Source: Fistulifera solaris (Eukaryota > Bacillariophyta > Bacillariophyceae > Naviculales > Stauroneidaceae). From it: DNA of 64,000 bases. Below, piece after piece: positions 33,548 to 45,604 of this stretch. Within the stretch, counting starts at the first letter, position 1; each line of letters begins with the position of its first letter. The position numbers were made by a program, and so were the translations under genes. The notes beneath the pieces were generated by a model. It made no database searches and was not told where the DNA came from. It saw only the letters and a list, made by a program, of their open reading frames with translations. The stretch is taken from NCBI GenBank assembly GCA_030295235.1, contig AP026127.1, positions 126,501 to 190,500 on the forward strand. Reading direction: 5' to 3'.

Positions 33548-34020
33548 ATGAAAGAAACAAAAAGGATCATGGATCATTCAACCAACAACAACTCTTCGCG
33601 AAGATCCCAACACCCGACGCGAAAACGAGGATGGAAACAAACATTTCAATCTGTGTTTTCATGTTGTCGACCTCATGACCATATAGCGGACAATTCATCT
33701 TCTTCGACAAAAAGTATAAAGGGAGAACCACTAATATCTCCGCCACCTCTGATCGTCGACGACGAGGACATGATGATTACTCCCTCAGATATTATATTAG
33801 AAGCCGATCGGAATGAATCGCACTTGTCGTTGATGGGGCTACGGAGTCCGCCGCCGGTTCTTACGACCATACCGGAAAACATTTCAACGACGAAAGCAAG
33901 TCACTCCGATGTTGTAGCGGCACAATCAAAAGCAGTGTTTTAGGGAATTGTTGGACGAAATGATACAACATGAGTCATTACGAATTCAAAAAGCACTTCG
34001 ATTTGTTCTAGACTTTTGAA
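33548..34020 (+). CDS. hypothetical protein with serine/proline-rich body
   Basis: The ATG at 33548 (MKETKRIMDHSTNNN) opens 131 codons. A basic N-terminus (RKRGWKQTFQSVFSCCRPHD) with two adjacent cysteines is followed by an acidic/serine-proline region (SPPPLIVDDEDMM) and SPPPVLTTIPENIS. The frame stops at 33943. Dropping one T there continues as RELLDEMIQHESLRIQKALR and FVLDF to a stop near 34020, a plausible C-terminal helix, so the stop is probably a frame error. There are no membrane segments. Function unknown. Confidence 0.5.
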
Positions 34021-34290
34021 GGAGCTGAAAGGAAAAGCGTCTTTAACATACGACTTGAGTGAATGAGAAAAAGATGAAGCCTTGTCACTCGAGAGCAATC
34101 AAATGCGCCTTGGAAGAGCCTTTTAAGTAACGGATGGCGTAAAATAAGCCCAAATTGTGTGGCCTTTTACTCACGAATAAAGCCTTTTACGTTCAAAATT
34201 GCTCTTCATCTTCATCGTCCAATTCTTTCCTTCCTTTACATCATCGCGATTACTTTTGAATGGACGATATTTGTTGACTTATCTAGTAGT

Positions 34291-35894
34291 ATGTCGACTA
34301 GAATGATTCAACCACGTATCTTTGTTCCATTGTACGACCCTGTGTACTTACAAGACATGACGGAAACGCAACGTTTGGCGATACGGAATGCAGCGTTGCG
34401 ATTTCGAAAGTATGCCACCACCAGCGTCGTAGTGGGTTGGAATCCCGAATGTTGCATGCTGTTACATCCCCGACGTGCGTGTACGGCAAACTCACAACAC
34501 CATCACGAGTATACCTCCCATTTGATGTTGCAGTTCACCGATGTGCGACAGACGACAACCATTTCAGTGTTAGGATCGTCACACGCGGCTGTAGGACGAC
34601 TCGCAACTTGGCTGTGGAGTGGACCCACGAAGCCTTCGCATGTACACATTTATGGATTGATGTTCGATTTTTCCATCCTTTCTACAGATTCGTTGCGTAA
34701 CCTGGCCCATTGTTCCAGTGTTCGGTTCACGAATTGCACCATGACGGCTGAACAGACGGCTCTCGTGGCTTCTTTGTTGGAAAACGACAAAACCATTGCA
34801 TTTTCGGACTGCAAATTTGCCGATGGTGGTTCCGCGTTTCTGGATGCGTTGTCCAGTCGTGACAATAGTGGCGGTAGATTGGAAATTGTTCCGCGCCAGG
34901 AATCAATGCGTGTTGAACTACTGGACAAGCCATCTTTATTGCGACTGTTTCAACAAGACTTCTTCCTGGAATGCCTCAAAGTAACCTCCCATTTATTCCG
35001 CACCCACCCAAATATGCTGCTGATGCCATTTTCCGCGAAAACTAAAATGGAGTACACCCTGTACCACGCCGATGAAGCTGCCTGGCAACAGCATACGAAC
35101 GGTACCGACGGCCTCCATATTCGTCCAAGCGACTTTCATTTGATCGTACACGATGCCCAGCAACCCGAACTAACGCATTCTGAGCATGCGAATGCGACAG
35201 CAACGGATATGGTGTTACCGCAACTGTTCTTTCGCGCGTGTCGTCACTCGAAACATCTTAAAAATTGGGATTCTCGTATCATCGTTCCGGTGGCTCGACT
35301 CCTGTGCCTCTGCCACAAGACATTCAAACCAGTCTCTGTCAAGCTTTGGATGCGAACGATGGTATTCAAGAATTGACGTTGGATTGTGGTTGCACGTATG
35401 ACTGGAAAGCGGAAACAAAGGGCCCAAGTCTGATGAATGTCTTGGCCACACATCGCGGACTCCGTACACTCACATTGGTGGTCCATCAAAAGTCCGACCC
35501 TACGCTGGTGACTCACTTATTCTCTCTGTTGCAGCTGAATCGACATTTCGAAGTCCGCTTTCATAAGAGTTCCGACAGTGGCTTCACGCCACTGGTATGG
35601 GAACATCAACTCCGATCCATTCTCGTATTCAATCGCTTTTATCGATCCACGTTGGCGTTGTGTCAATGGGATCCATATCGATTCCATGTGTGGTGTGCCG
35701 GAATTCGGCGACTCCAGCAAAAGAATCACTATCGTGTCTACCATTTGGTGCAGTGTGAGGATCAACCGACTGCCTCGAATCATCAATCCATCCGGAAGAT
35801 GGCTTTATTCTTGCAGCATCACACGGATCTTTTGTGTCTTTTGGTCAATGAAGTGATACAAGATCAATCTACCGACACGCATAACATTGAGTGA
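34291..35894 (+). CDS. repeat-type (leucine-rich-like) protein of a large diatom family
   Basis: The ATG at 34291 starts MSTRMIQPRIFVPLYDPVYL. The body alternates short hydrophobic strands and helices (VRFTNCTMTAEQTALVASLL, FSDCKFADGGSAFLDALSS), as in leucine-rich-like solenoids, without a strict consensus. A frame change near 35270 joins DSRI to SGGSTPVPLPQDIQTSLCQA and ALDANDGIQELTLDC. The C-terminal part has VFNRFYRSTLALCQWDPYRF and LQHHTDLLCLL, similar to the minus-strand gene at 59816-60750 (SFNRLFL; LLSEHTDTLCESL). The total is about 530 residues. Such proteins are numerous in diatoms and uncharacterised. No localisation signal is seen. Confidence 0.6.
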
Positions 35895-36530
35895 CTTTCA
35901 GCCGTGTCGTGCTCCGAAGCAGGTTGGGATAGAATAATCGATAATGCTCGTTGAGCGAAGGAAACTGTGAAGTTTGCTTCCATTTATTCGCTTATGAGTC
36001 AATCAGTAGCATTTTGTTTTAGCGATGTCGACCAGTATTGTTAGATACCAACCGAATTCATCGCATCGAACTGTGCGCCTTCCCTGGTAGCAGACATTAA
36101 ACGGCGAAAACAAACCAAACTTTGAGATGGGCTGTTCGGAATTGCTCGAGACGGACGACAGGCCAGTTTACTTGTTTGTCGTTTGTCGTTCCGTCGTTCC
36201 GGTCCACAGTCCACCCTCCACACATTTCGCATACAGTAACGTAATTCTAAGGCTGTGTTTTGGGCGAACAGTTTGCGTTATAGAGATTATAGAGGTATTC
36301 CACTACATTAAGTACTTGGTTGATGTCATTCGTCATCCGTAATCCGTTTATCGTCATCGTCATCGTCATCGGTCATCGGTCATCTTCGATGCGATGAGCT
36401 TCGAGCTTCGAGCTCGTAATTCATTCGTAAATCGTTAGCCATCGTACGGTATGGAGAGCGGAGTATGTTTTGTGTTTTTGTGTTTTGTGTCTCGTGCTTT
36501 GTAAGAAGGACTACAATTCGAGGTAATATG
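35895..36530. other. AT-rich intergenic with simple repeats, target of the gypsy insertion
   Basis: No gene seen. A (TCGTCA)n / CATCGGT tract lies at 36351-36384 and repeated GAGCTTC at about 36397-36411. The last five bases (ATATG, 36526-36530) are the target duplication of the retrotransposon. Confidence 0.6.
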
Positions 36531-36741
36531 TGCGTAAACCTACGATGAAGAAAAGGGTTCACAGAGATTTTATGATTACAAGACTACGGGTTGATAGAAA
36601 AGGAATGAAGAGGCCGACCAGTGAGAGGTCGGGAAGGAACATAGACGAGGTCTAGAGCCGAAGGAACAAGGACCTTAGGTGACGCGTCACTTGAGTACCG
36701 ATTGGTGTCTGATAGGACATGACGCGCTGGAGGGTAACGCA
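36531..36741 (-). repeat. 3' LTR of the gypsy element
   Basis: 211 bp, identical to 41495-41705, with TG...CA ends (as read on either strand). The purine tract next to it (GGAGGCAG on the minus strand) is short. Confidence 0.95.
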
Positions 36742-36856
36742 TACTGCCTCCAAGGTTCATGACCGAGAGGAAAGAAATGAAAAAAGGGAGAGGAACCTTT
36801 AGAATAGGAGAAAACCTCACCGATGATAGGGCTTGAGTTGGCGGATGTTAAGCCGT

Positions 36857-38166
36857 TCAAGAGTGTGCGCATCGCGCCCGAAAGGTAACTGTACCATTCG
36901 TATGAACAGATTCAATCCGATAAGGACCAATAGCTCGCGTAGCTAGCTTTTTGGGATTGTAGACTAGTTTTAAAACTTCGTCACCAACATGGTAGTCGTG
37001 AGGCAAAGCGTTTGCGATTAGCAGCGTTGAGACGCTCGCATCAACGAGCTGTTGCCGATTTTGCTGAATCGTGATCCAGTCGGCAATCACGGGTAGATCT
37101 AAGATCATATCGCGGCCGAAAACTAAAGAACCCGGAGTTGCTTTAAGTCCGCTATGAAGCGAGGCGCGAATAGCGAAAACACAGTTTGCCAGCGCAGTGT
37201 CAACCATTTTGGTTGCAGTAGACATACTGTCAATTGGGTGGAGAGTTTCCAATGTACGGAGAGTGTTTCCGACAGTTTGATGCATTCGTTCACAGATGGC
37301 GTTTTGCAGTTGGAGTTTTTGGACCTGCTGGTGCACGTCTGATTCGGTGACGATTGAGTAATGACTGGAAACCAATACCAAGAAATTCGCCGCCTTGGTC
37401 GTATGTACAACGCAAGGGCTTAGGATAACGAGAAAGCCACGTATTCTCAAAATGCATGGCGACATGTTCCGATTGTTTATTGTCGATGCGAACGAGTTCG
37501 ACAAGGTTTGTGACCGGATCGATCATTGTAAGTGCTGAAAATGTTGTTGTTTGACCACCTATTGTAAGTTCCCATGGACCGATAAGGTCAACATGGACTT
37601 CACGCCAGGGGTGAGCGGAAACTTCGGCTGGCGAGATGGCCGAAAACCACGAAGCGGTTGTTTGTTTCGTTGACAATTGTCGCACTTTGAAACCAAATCC
37701 TCAATCTTTGTTCGAAGATCAGGGTTGTAAAGATGGAGTCGCATGGTGTCAAAAAGACGCTGATTGACCGAGATGGCCGAGAGCGGTGTGATACCAAAGG
37801 ACGGCTTGGTGAAGAAGCTCGTCGGGAAGATAAATTTTCCAAGGTTTATTTTTCTTCGGAAGAAAACAAGTAAGATACAAGTCGGGTGCGAGCAGCTGAT
37901 CCGCAAAATGCTCGGGATGTTTCTCACGAAGGGCTTTCAATCGGGTGTCCCGGCGATTGAGCCTCGCCGAATTGTGTTGTAGTCGAAAGTACAAACGGGG
38001 CCGATTTGAAATCGGGTAAATTGACGAAGCAATCAAGAAGATCGTCATCGTCGATGGCCATGGAATAAAATGAAGTAGTTGCTGCCTCCTTGCAAGAAGC
38101 AGGGGATCCTTTGAGTGATTCATCAAAATCAAGACGCTGAAAGAGCGTTGGCAAGTTCGTTTTCAC
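36857..38166 (-). CDS. integrase region of the gypsy element
   Basis: Split over at least three frames. The zinc-binding part has LLHQAVLWYHTALGHLG and later CDNCQRNKQP (HH...CC). The catalytic core shows VHVDLIGPWE and CTYDQGGEFLG for the two Asp, and NAICERMHQTVGNTLRTL for the Glu. The C-terminal part has YHVGDEVLKLVYNPKK and a chromatin-binding-like tail GPYRIESVHTNGTVTF. It inserts the cDNA, leaving the 5-bp duplication seen here. A degraded relative of this C-terminal region lies at 45605-46107. Confidence 0.85.
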
Positions 38167-38366
38167 TGCCTTTGACGTAAGAAAGTTTTACCGTAGTCTT
38201 CGAGAAAAAAGACGCCAACGAGCGATTCGTTGAGTAGTTAATGTAGTTAAAACATTATTAGAATGATCGGTGTAAACATGAATGTTCTGACATCCGTAAA
38301 GCATAGTACGAAACTCTTTGAGAGTCTCTCACGATTGAAAGAAGTTCTTTCTCACCGACGGTGTAG

Positions 38367-38705
38367 TTACGCCATACCGAAGTTTAACTTTTTAGAAAAG
38401 TAAGCGACAGGGGCGCCTTCCTGAAAAATAGCGGCACCCATTTGCTTATCGGACGCATCGGTGTAGATGTGGAAAGGTTTGTTATGATCGGGATACCGAA
38501 GGAAAGCATCTTGTGCAAGTAGCGCTTTGATTTGATCGAAAGCGGCAACCATTTCCTTGGTCCATTTGACTTTTCCGGTCCCGCCGGAGACGGCCGTAAG
38601 AGGGGCTAAAATGTGAGACCGGCGAGGGTACATATCACGATAGAAATTGATTGCTCCAAGGAAAGAGCGGAGTTGTGTGTGAGTTACCGGCTGTTTGATC
38701 GCCAA
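38367..38705 (-). CDS. RNase H region of the gypsy element
   Basis: The frame has LRSFLGAINFYRDMYPRRSH (connection from the reverse transcriptase), then PFHIYTDASDKQMGAAIFQE, whose TDAS is the first catalytic aspartate of gypsy RNase H, and PVAYFSKKLN. It is joined to the RT by a frame change near 38680-38705. Confidence 0.85.
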   Translation of the reverse strand: MAIKQPVTHTQLRSFLGAINFYRDMYPRRSHILAPLTAVSGGTGKVKWTKEMVAAFDQIKALLAQDAFLRYPDHNKPFHIYTDASDKQMGAAIFQEGAPVAYFSKKLNFGMA

Positions 38706-39614
38706 AAGGCGTCGATCTTTTGCGCCAAGGTTTTAATCCCTTGGGAGTAAGCCAATGGCCAAGCCAGTCTGTCTCTTGGACACCCCACTCGCATTTGGAG
38801 GGGTTGACGGTGAAATTGTTGTCCTGTAAAATCGTGAGGACTTTGTCTAAAGACGCGAGATGGTCTTCCCAAGAGGAAGAAAAAACACCCACGTCGTCGA
38901 TGTAACAATTGACTTCGTCGAGGGCTCGGAAAAGCGTTTCCATGACTTCCTGAGCAATGTCTGGCGCTTGCGACACTCCCATAGGGAGTCGGTTATAACG
39001 GTAATTCCGAAAGGTGTCGTGATGACGCATAGGTCTTTACTGGCTTCGCCGAGTTCGAAGGTGTAATAGTGCATAGAAACGTCGATTTTCGACATAAAGG
39101 CATAGCCGATGCGGCGAGATAGGACCTCGGAGATCTTTGGAAGATGATAAACACGTCGTTTTATCACCTTGTTGAGTTGCCGAAAATCTGAGATCCATCG
39201 GACTCGTCCATCTTTTTTCGGAATAATGAAGGACGGCGCGAGCCAACGGGAGGCACCGCATGGAGTGAGGACACCGAGTTTGACAAGAAACTCGAGCTCT
39301 GATTTAAAAGTTGGCGCATGGGTTCGAGAAACCGCATACGGTCGACAACTAAAAGGTTTGGCGTTTGGATCGATCTCAAGAGAGAACTTTTTCTTGGCAT
39401 AACAACCGAGCTTCCCAGAGAAAAGTTTTTTGTATTTTTTGAAAAGCTCGGCGAGCTGAAGTTGTTGAGTGGCACTGAGGTGCTTCTGATTTCTTGCAAC
39501 AACGAAAGGATCGACTTCTTCGTATTTAGACGGGAGAATATCCTTGGATTTATATCCGAGTTCGTGAGCAAGTTCTTCAGCGATCTGCGAACGGATTGTC
39601 CGATTCCGATGCAA
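38635..39614 (-). CDS. reverse transcriptase of the gypsy element
   Basis: Ty3/gypsy type. It has LVKLGVLTPCGASRWLAPSF, IIPKKDGRVRWISDFRQLNK and LPKISEVLSRRIGYAFMSKI. After a frame change near 39000-39030 it has NYRYNRLPMGVSQAPDIAQE and the YxDD active site in CYIDDVGVFS. All main RT blocks are recognisable. Confidence 0.9.
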
Positions 39615-40418
39615 AGCTAGCCGAGAAGGCTGTTGGATGAAAATAATTCGGGGGATGATACGGAATCATGTATTCGTGCCATTGAACAGTCATGGTAGAC
39701 GATTGGATGTCGATTCCAAGTGTTGTTAAAACATCATTTCCGATAATAACATCGTAAAGAGAATCATTATTGTTATAGACCATAGCTGTATGGGCCCGCT
39801 CACTCGGAGTGAACTAGTGAACTCGGGAAACATGATTTCCTCGAGCATGACTTCATGGCGATGAACTCCGACACCATGAATGCCGAGAACCTTTGTGCCC
39901 GGCACCGTGGTGCACTGGGTCTTCTTTGGAAGAGCGCGACGATTAATCATCGTGCGATCGGATCCGCTATCGAATAGCACGCGAAGAGGTTTATCATTCG
40001 CTTTTTTCTGAATTAGTTTGCACGACATAACAGTAGTTGGACGAACACGTTCGTTAACAAATTGAAGACTATTATTTGGTTTAAGATTAATGTCTGTTTC
40101 TCCTGAAAGGAAATGCAAATCACAGAGAGCCGTAAAACAGTTCGGAACTCCCTCCTCATTTGGCTCCGGATTCGGAAACATCTGATTCACAGAAGAAAAA
40201 GAAATGAGGCCGCATTCGGCGGAAAAAGCGTGAGATGCTGACAAGTAATCTGTTGTACCAAACACGTCAGTTGTGAACATACCAGTAAGGTCGTCAATGT
40301 CAAAGACATCATCCATGTTGAACTTGGCGGCCGTGTCGTCAAGATTCATGGCGGAGTACGCGTCGTTAATTGCCGCTGACTTTTCCATCGTCCTCGGGGG
40401 CAATAGTTTCGGTGACAA
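39577..40418 (-). CDS. aspartic protease region of the gypsy element
   Basis: RVLFDSGSDRTMINRRALPK contains the D-S-G active-site motif of retroviral-type proteases. It is followed by HGVGVHRHEVMLEEIMFPEF. The N-terminal side is acidic. A frame change near 39750 leads to NDSLYDVIIGNDVLTTLGID, where the family usually has the second conserved block (IIGxDxL). Confidence 0.85.
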
Positions 40419-41464
40419 GCGTTTCCGCTTCCGATGTCCGTGTCCATTGTCTCTGCCACGTGAGTAGCGGTAGAGTTTTTACCGGACCAAGCGACCTTCA
40501 ACTTGGAGGTCACATTTTGGAACAAGCCTTTTGCTTTGTTGGGATTCATGTTGCATTGGAACCACTTGTGGCCCTCCTTGCCGGCTTGCTTCGGGTGAAG
40601 CTCGCAATCGAGTTTCGGGTCCTGTTTGTGGTCCCAAGCGTAGCTATTCTGGATAGCACGTTCGATTTGCGCATGGGACATGCGGGGTGGTATTTGTGTT
40701 TCGCCGCGAGAATCCTTTTGGGCGGGCGATGTCCGGAGCCCGATGAATTTTTCTGGCCGTTGCCGGACGGTTTTGCGGTCGCCTGAGCGTTGTTGTTCGC
40801 GGTTTTGGCCTGTGCAAGGCGCTGGAGAGTCGACATATAGTTTTTGATCTCAATGGTGGAAAAATCCGTGAGCGCCGTGGTGCCCTTAAAAGCGATCCAG
40901 CGATCGCGCCAAGCCGGGGGCATGGAGTTGAAGAAAGCGGTTTTGAAAGCCAGCTTCATCGAGGGCTTTGTGAGGCCCGGAAATACGCTCGATGCGTTGG
41001 TTTGCTTGCATTAAAAGCAGGTAGAAGTTGTCGACGGGGTACCCGTTCGTTGGAAACTCCGGGTTACGGACTTCCTCGACCAAGCGGGCTTGGTGTGTGT
41101 CCTGGAAAAATTCCTTGACGTAAAGTCGGACGACTTCGTCAAAAAATTGTTTCGACTTGTTGAAGTTGTTCTGAGTGAGAACCTGGGTTTCAACGCTCTG
41201 ATAAGCAGATGAGTAAGTGTTGCTGTCGAGCGTGCGCCCGAAAACGATCCAGCAGCTCTTAATGAACTGGTCGCCGGTGTCCACACTGTTGCGGATGCCG
41301 TTGAAAACACGGTCGAGGTGCGACATGAAATCGCTGAAGCTGTGTACGTCCTGAGACAAATACGGGAAGGCAAACTCGTAGTTCACTCTTCCAAGTGACC
41401 ACTTGATGTTTCTGGTCGGAAGCGGGCGGGCTTCCGGGTTAAACATTTTGAAGTCAATCTTCAT
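40346..41464 (-). CDS. gag region of the gypsy element
   Basis: The ATG at 41464 lies only 30 bp from the 5' LTR. The capsid-like part (MKIDFKMFNPEARPLPTRNI; FFDEVVRLYVKEFFQDTHQA) is intact to 40886, then changes frame twice (near 40930 and 40680). The C-terminal part has a possible metal-binding pattern (CELHPKQAGKEGHKWFQC), not the classic CCHC knuckle. It would form the particle that packages the RNA. Confidence 0.75.
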
Positions 41465-41494
41465 GGTTGGTGTTTGGGGAGAACAAGATCTTGA

Positions 41495-41705
41495 TGCGTA
41501 AACCTACGATGAAGAAAAGGGTTCACAGAGATTTTATGATTACAAGACTACGGGTTGATAGAAAAGGAATGAAGAGGCCGACCAGTGAGAGGTCGGGAAG
41601 GAACATAGACGAGGTCTAGAGCCGAAGGAACAAGGACCTTAGGTGACGCGTCACTTGAGTACCGATTGGTGTCTGATAGGACATGACGCGCTGGAGGGTA
41701 ACGCA
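41495..41705 (-). repeat. 5' LTR of the gypsy element
   Basis: 211 bp, identical to 36531-36741. It is followed directly by the ATATG duplication at 41706-41710. The 55 bp after that include repeated GATAGAC units (about 41718-41738). Confidence 0.95.
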
Positions 41706-41844
41706 ATATGGACTATGGACGATAGACGATAGACGATAGTGAATAAAAGAAAGGAACGAGGACGATGCGCTACCACACATGGCTCAAACCGTCCCACTTG
41801 GCTTATTGTTTATTCATGGGAGTTCTCGATGGGAGTTCATCTTT

Positions 41845-41930
41845 GAACTCCCACGACTGGTGGGAGTCCTTTCTTGGACTCCCACGACCGGTGGGAATCC
41901 TTTCCCGGAACTCCCACGACTGGTGGGAGT
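41845..41930. repeat. three tandem hairpin-forming units, left arm
   Basis: ACTCCCACGACTGGTGGGAGT recurs three times at about 30-bp spacing with few changes, and each unit can fold on itself. The inverted copy is at about 47120-47206. A further loose repeat (CTCTCGAAGACAACAACAGT and variants, about 42085-42205) follows in the same arm. Confidence 0.8.
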
Positions 41931-44900
41931 CCTTTATCAAAACTCTCTCGAACCTTTTACATTTCATAGAATAATCCAAATAGGCTCACAATTTCATTCT
42001 CAAGCTTTTCCTCACCGTAGGGCAAGGCATAGTGATCACTCGTCGATTTTTTGTTCAACCATGAACACAGCCCTTTACAACAATAGTCTCTCGAAGACAA
42101 CAACAGTCTCTCGCAGACACAACTTACTCTCTCGAAGGCAAACAGCGCTCTCGCGCAGGCAAGCCGTCTTTTGATGACAAACAATGGTCTTTTGAAGACA
42201 AAATTCGTCCTTCCGCATTGACGTACCATCAGTCTTTTCGACTGCCATTCCCCCACAGCGGACACACCGAACGACCCGTTCGACATCAGCTTTCAGCTTG
42301 AAAGCATGTTATTATCATTCACACGAACCGCGCCTGTTCATACCTTTCATTTGCTGTTTATTCAGCCCGTTAACATCGCAACGTCGCTTCAAAGCGCAAC
42401 ACGACGGTCTCCGTCTACCCAAATCTAATGATGGATCTAGTATCTAAATCGTAGAAACAAGCTTTCATAAGCGTACTTATGTATTTATTACAAGGAAACG
42501 CAAGTCTTCTCGACTCGGCTTTCGAAGCCACACCGAATTTTCTTTTGAATCGTACCCATTTGGGTCGGGCGACACCCTAGCTCATTAGCATGAATGCAAC
42601 CCCTTTCGTTCTTTCGAAAAACAATTAAATGTTTCTATACAACCAATTCCTCAAGAAGGAGAATAAATGAACATGTTTTTCATTCGAATCAGAGAGGCAG
42701 CATCGTCTCTCGTTCACGCAACAAAAGTTGCTACCGAATAGCGAATGTCGCACTCAGTGCTGCTGGTGTCGACATGGCTCAACCAATCAGAATTCATTTC
42801 TCCTTTTTAAATCCCTGGATAACTCTGTTATTCATCAATCCATCGACCACGTGTCTGTTTCAGTTCTTTTTCGAACGCTCGTCCTCACGGACTCGATGAC
42901 ATTCATTTCGTCAAAACGCCGAAAATTCGATTATTTCGTTTTCGTGCTGACTTCGACACTCGTGTCAACCGCACGCGCAACGCGCACTATAATTTTGAAT
43001 TTTGAATTCAATAATTGCCCTCCGTTTAAACCAATCAGAATGGTCAATGCGTCGAGGCAGTACAGGCAACGCCTACTTAAGCTTTTATATTTGCTTTTAT
43101 GTACCTGTCCGGTACCCAATCACCTAGATCTTTGATCTACTCGAGAGCAAACTAAATTGCCTTTCTACATCAATACTGCATGTGGTACTCAAGAATTCTC
43201 GAAATTCAACTGTATAGACAATACTAGTTGTTCTTCAACTTTGATCTTCACATTAATTCCTCCGGAATTGAGTTTTACTCTACGGTACATTGTACACAGG
43301 CACGGACACGCGACATTCGATGTCGCCTCGTCGCCGCCGCTTTTTTTTCTTTCAACTTACTTCATTGCAAGTTTCGCTCATCTCTCCGAGCCGATGATTC
43401 TTTCATCAGTCGCATCACCCTTGTGAACAACCAGCCTTAAGGCAACTTTAAAAGCAAGATCCGCTTGCATACTTCAGTTGCACTGCAACAGACGCGATAG
43501 ATATCGCCACAGAGGCAGGACCTCGCACAACATGTTTACGATGTTTTATTTTGCGATATACTCGGTCATCAATATCGATCAATCGTTCATCCTGGAACTC
43601 ATTCCAGCAAAAAGCCAGTCGTACGCCGACCTTATTGCGGTTTTCGCAACGGTTTACAGAAAGCCAACTGCATGTCAAACTTGACCCCTTGTCGCCGCGC
43701 GAGCGACCTATGATGGGCACCATCATTTACCCCACAAAACGAAGCTCAGCTTCCCATACTCTCTGATCTTAGAGAACAAAATAACGTTATTAAACAAACG
43801 TTTATCCTATTCCGCGCTTGAATAATATTATCTTAGCGATGCGCTACGAATTTTTTCTAACGATCAAGTCATCTCGAATACTCGTTTCACCTTCGAGCCA
43901 ACGAAGCAAACCCTTGGCGATTATCGCCATAACCTTAACAAGGGTCACATCAAAGATTCCTTAACTTGCTCAAGAAGCAATGGGAGATCTCTTCCGCCAC
44001 CTCTACGAGGTACCTTTAGCGTAAAAATGCAAAACTTTCCAATTCTTGGAACTGTCATTATACTTGACAAAAAATCTATAATTCAACATAGCACAGTGCA
44101 TTCGCACGCGCTCCCTTGTGAGCTCTAAGGCAAAACCGCATCGTCGGCCAATCCTTCGGACCTTGACTAATAGGTTTTCTTTTCTTTAAAAAAAAAAAAA
44201 AAAAAAGACCATAGCCACTCACGAGATACTCGATATCCCAAACCTTACAGAACTTCGTTCATTCAACAAACTATCTACTCGATAGTACGTAAGGAGCACC
44301 CTAGCTTCTATTAAAGTCGATTCAATCAACCAATCCATCAAACAATCGCGATAAAGCAAATCTTGCGCAACACGCACTTCCGCCAAATGCATGGCGACAT
44401 GAAGGCAATTCACTTGCTGTTTATCACAAGCTCACTGCAGCTTACCAAAATTACACTACGCGTGTCAATTATATTTATTAAAATATTTTTAACCCTTCTG
44501 GTCCCCATGCTAATCATGACCATAACTTTACTCGGCTAAGGTTACACACTGAAAATTCAGCCACCCAGCGCAAGTCGCTGCATCCTCCGATTCGAGGACG
44601 TCCGAGTACTACTCTACGACATTATTGCCGACGCATCAACGCCGGCCAGACTTCGCGTAAGTCGTCTAAATCCGGTTCCGGCGCAGATTGCCCTGCGCAA
44701 AGACACAAAAACAATCCATGGTACCCGACATAATCGATCGGCTCGATCATTTTGTCACCCTACCGCCTTCTAGGAGGTGCAGTTCGATTCTCGCTTATCG
44801 AACACCCCGCCAAGCCAACCTGAGGGACGCCCAGTGTACACTTCAACGCGGTCTACAGTCTGGTGAGCCAAAATGGCCCAGATATCAACAACTTTTGCTC

Positions 44901-45604
44901 GCTCAAACTCACTTCAATGATCAACGCCCCGCACATCAATGCACCAATATTTTATTGTTTATTGCTTCCAGCAATCTTGATCATCTGTCACGACAGAAAC
45001 ACTCTCAAACGCAAACATTGCAATACAAACGATCAGTCGTTGCTCGCGACACACACAACTCCATACGAGTCCTTAGAGACCGAAACCGAACTCTTCATCC
45101 CGAAGATTTATACTCCATTAACAATTATTTTGTTGGCCTTCGGCCTTTGTTTTCGTTTCACGAAAAATACCAATTGCATACCTTGCAAACCTACGAGCAC
45201 CGCTCTGCATAATTCATTTCCTCCAACAAAGCTTCAATAGCAATGGAGGTCATCTTCCTCGCGAAGTAGCCGCAGGTGATAGAGCACGTCCACTCTGGAC
45301 CTCATTTTTTCATCGACCTTCGGTCGTCCTTTTGTTATCAACAAACCTTTCATCGCGCGCCGATGCACACCCTCAGATCCCAGTCACGCACCTGACTGTA
45401 GAGTCCAGTACAATCTGACTCTCCTGTATCACGTCATACACACCGACAAGAGGAGGAGTAACTTATGACTTACAACTTACGACAACAGTACTGAGCTTAC
45501 CGGCAACTGTTTTCAAAATCTACTTTCCAACTGTCCCATAACGACATCAATGGTCGTTGGTCGTTCCACGACTGTAAAAACCCCAAGGGAAATTCACTCT
45601 GTGA

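Larger units (their letters stand above)
36531..41705 (-). mobile_element. Ty3/gypsy LTR retrotransposon with identical LTRs
   Basis: A 5,175-bp element in minus orientation. It has 211-bp LTRs at 41495-41705 (5') and 36531-36741 (3') that I find identical base for base and that begin TG and end CA. Five-base duplications ATATG flank it (36526-36530 and 41706-41710). The order gag, protease, reverse transcriptase, RNase H, integrase is typical of Ty3/gypsy. Identical LTRs imply a very recent insertion, yet gag and pol are split among several frames. Either these shifts are sequence errors or the copy was made by proteins supplied from elsewhere. Confidence 0.95.

Noticed and set aside
36526-41710. 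Ty1/copia classification of the intact retrotransposon
   Set aside because: Integrase lies after RNase H in the coding order, which is Ty3/gypsy; copia has integrase before the reverse transcriptase.
41957-42286. 109-codon frame starting MSNGSFGVSAVGEWQSK, with an almost identical copy at 46762-47094
   Set aside because: Both lie inside the inverted arms; the similarity is explained by the DNA repeat, and the frame is built on the tandem CTCTCGAAGACA repeats. Not called as a gene.
44780-44800. GCAGTTCGATTCTCGC, resembling the B box of a tRNA gene
   Set aside because: No matching acceptor stem, A box or anticodon arm could be folded around it, and it lies in transposon debris.
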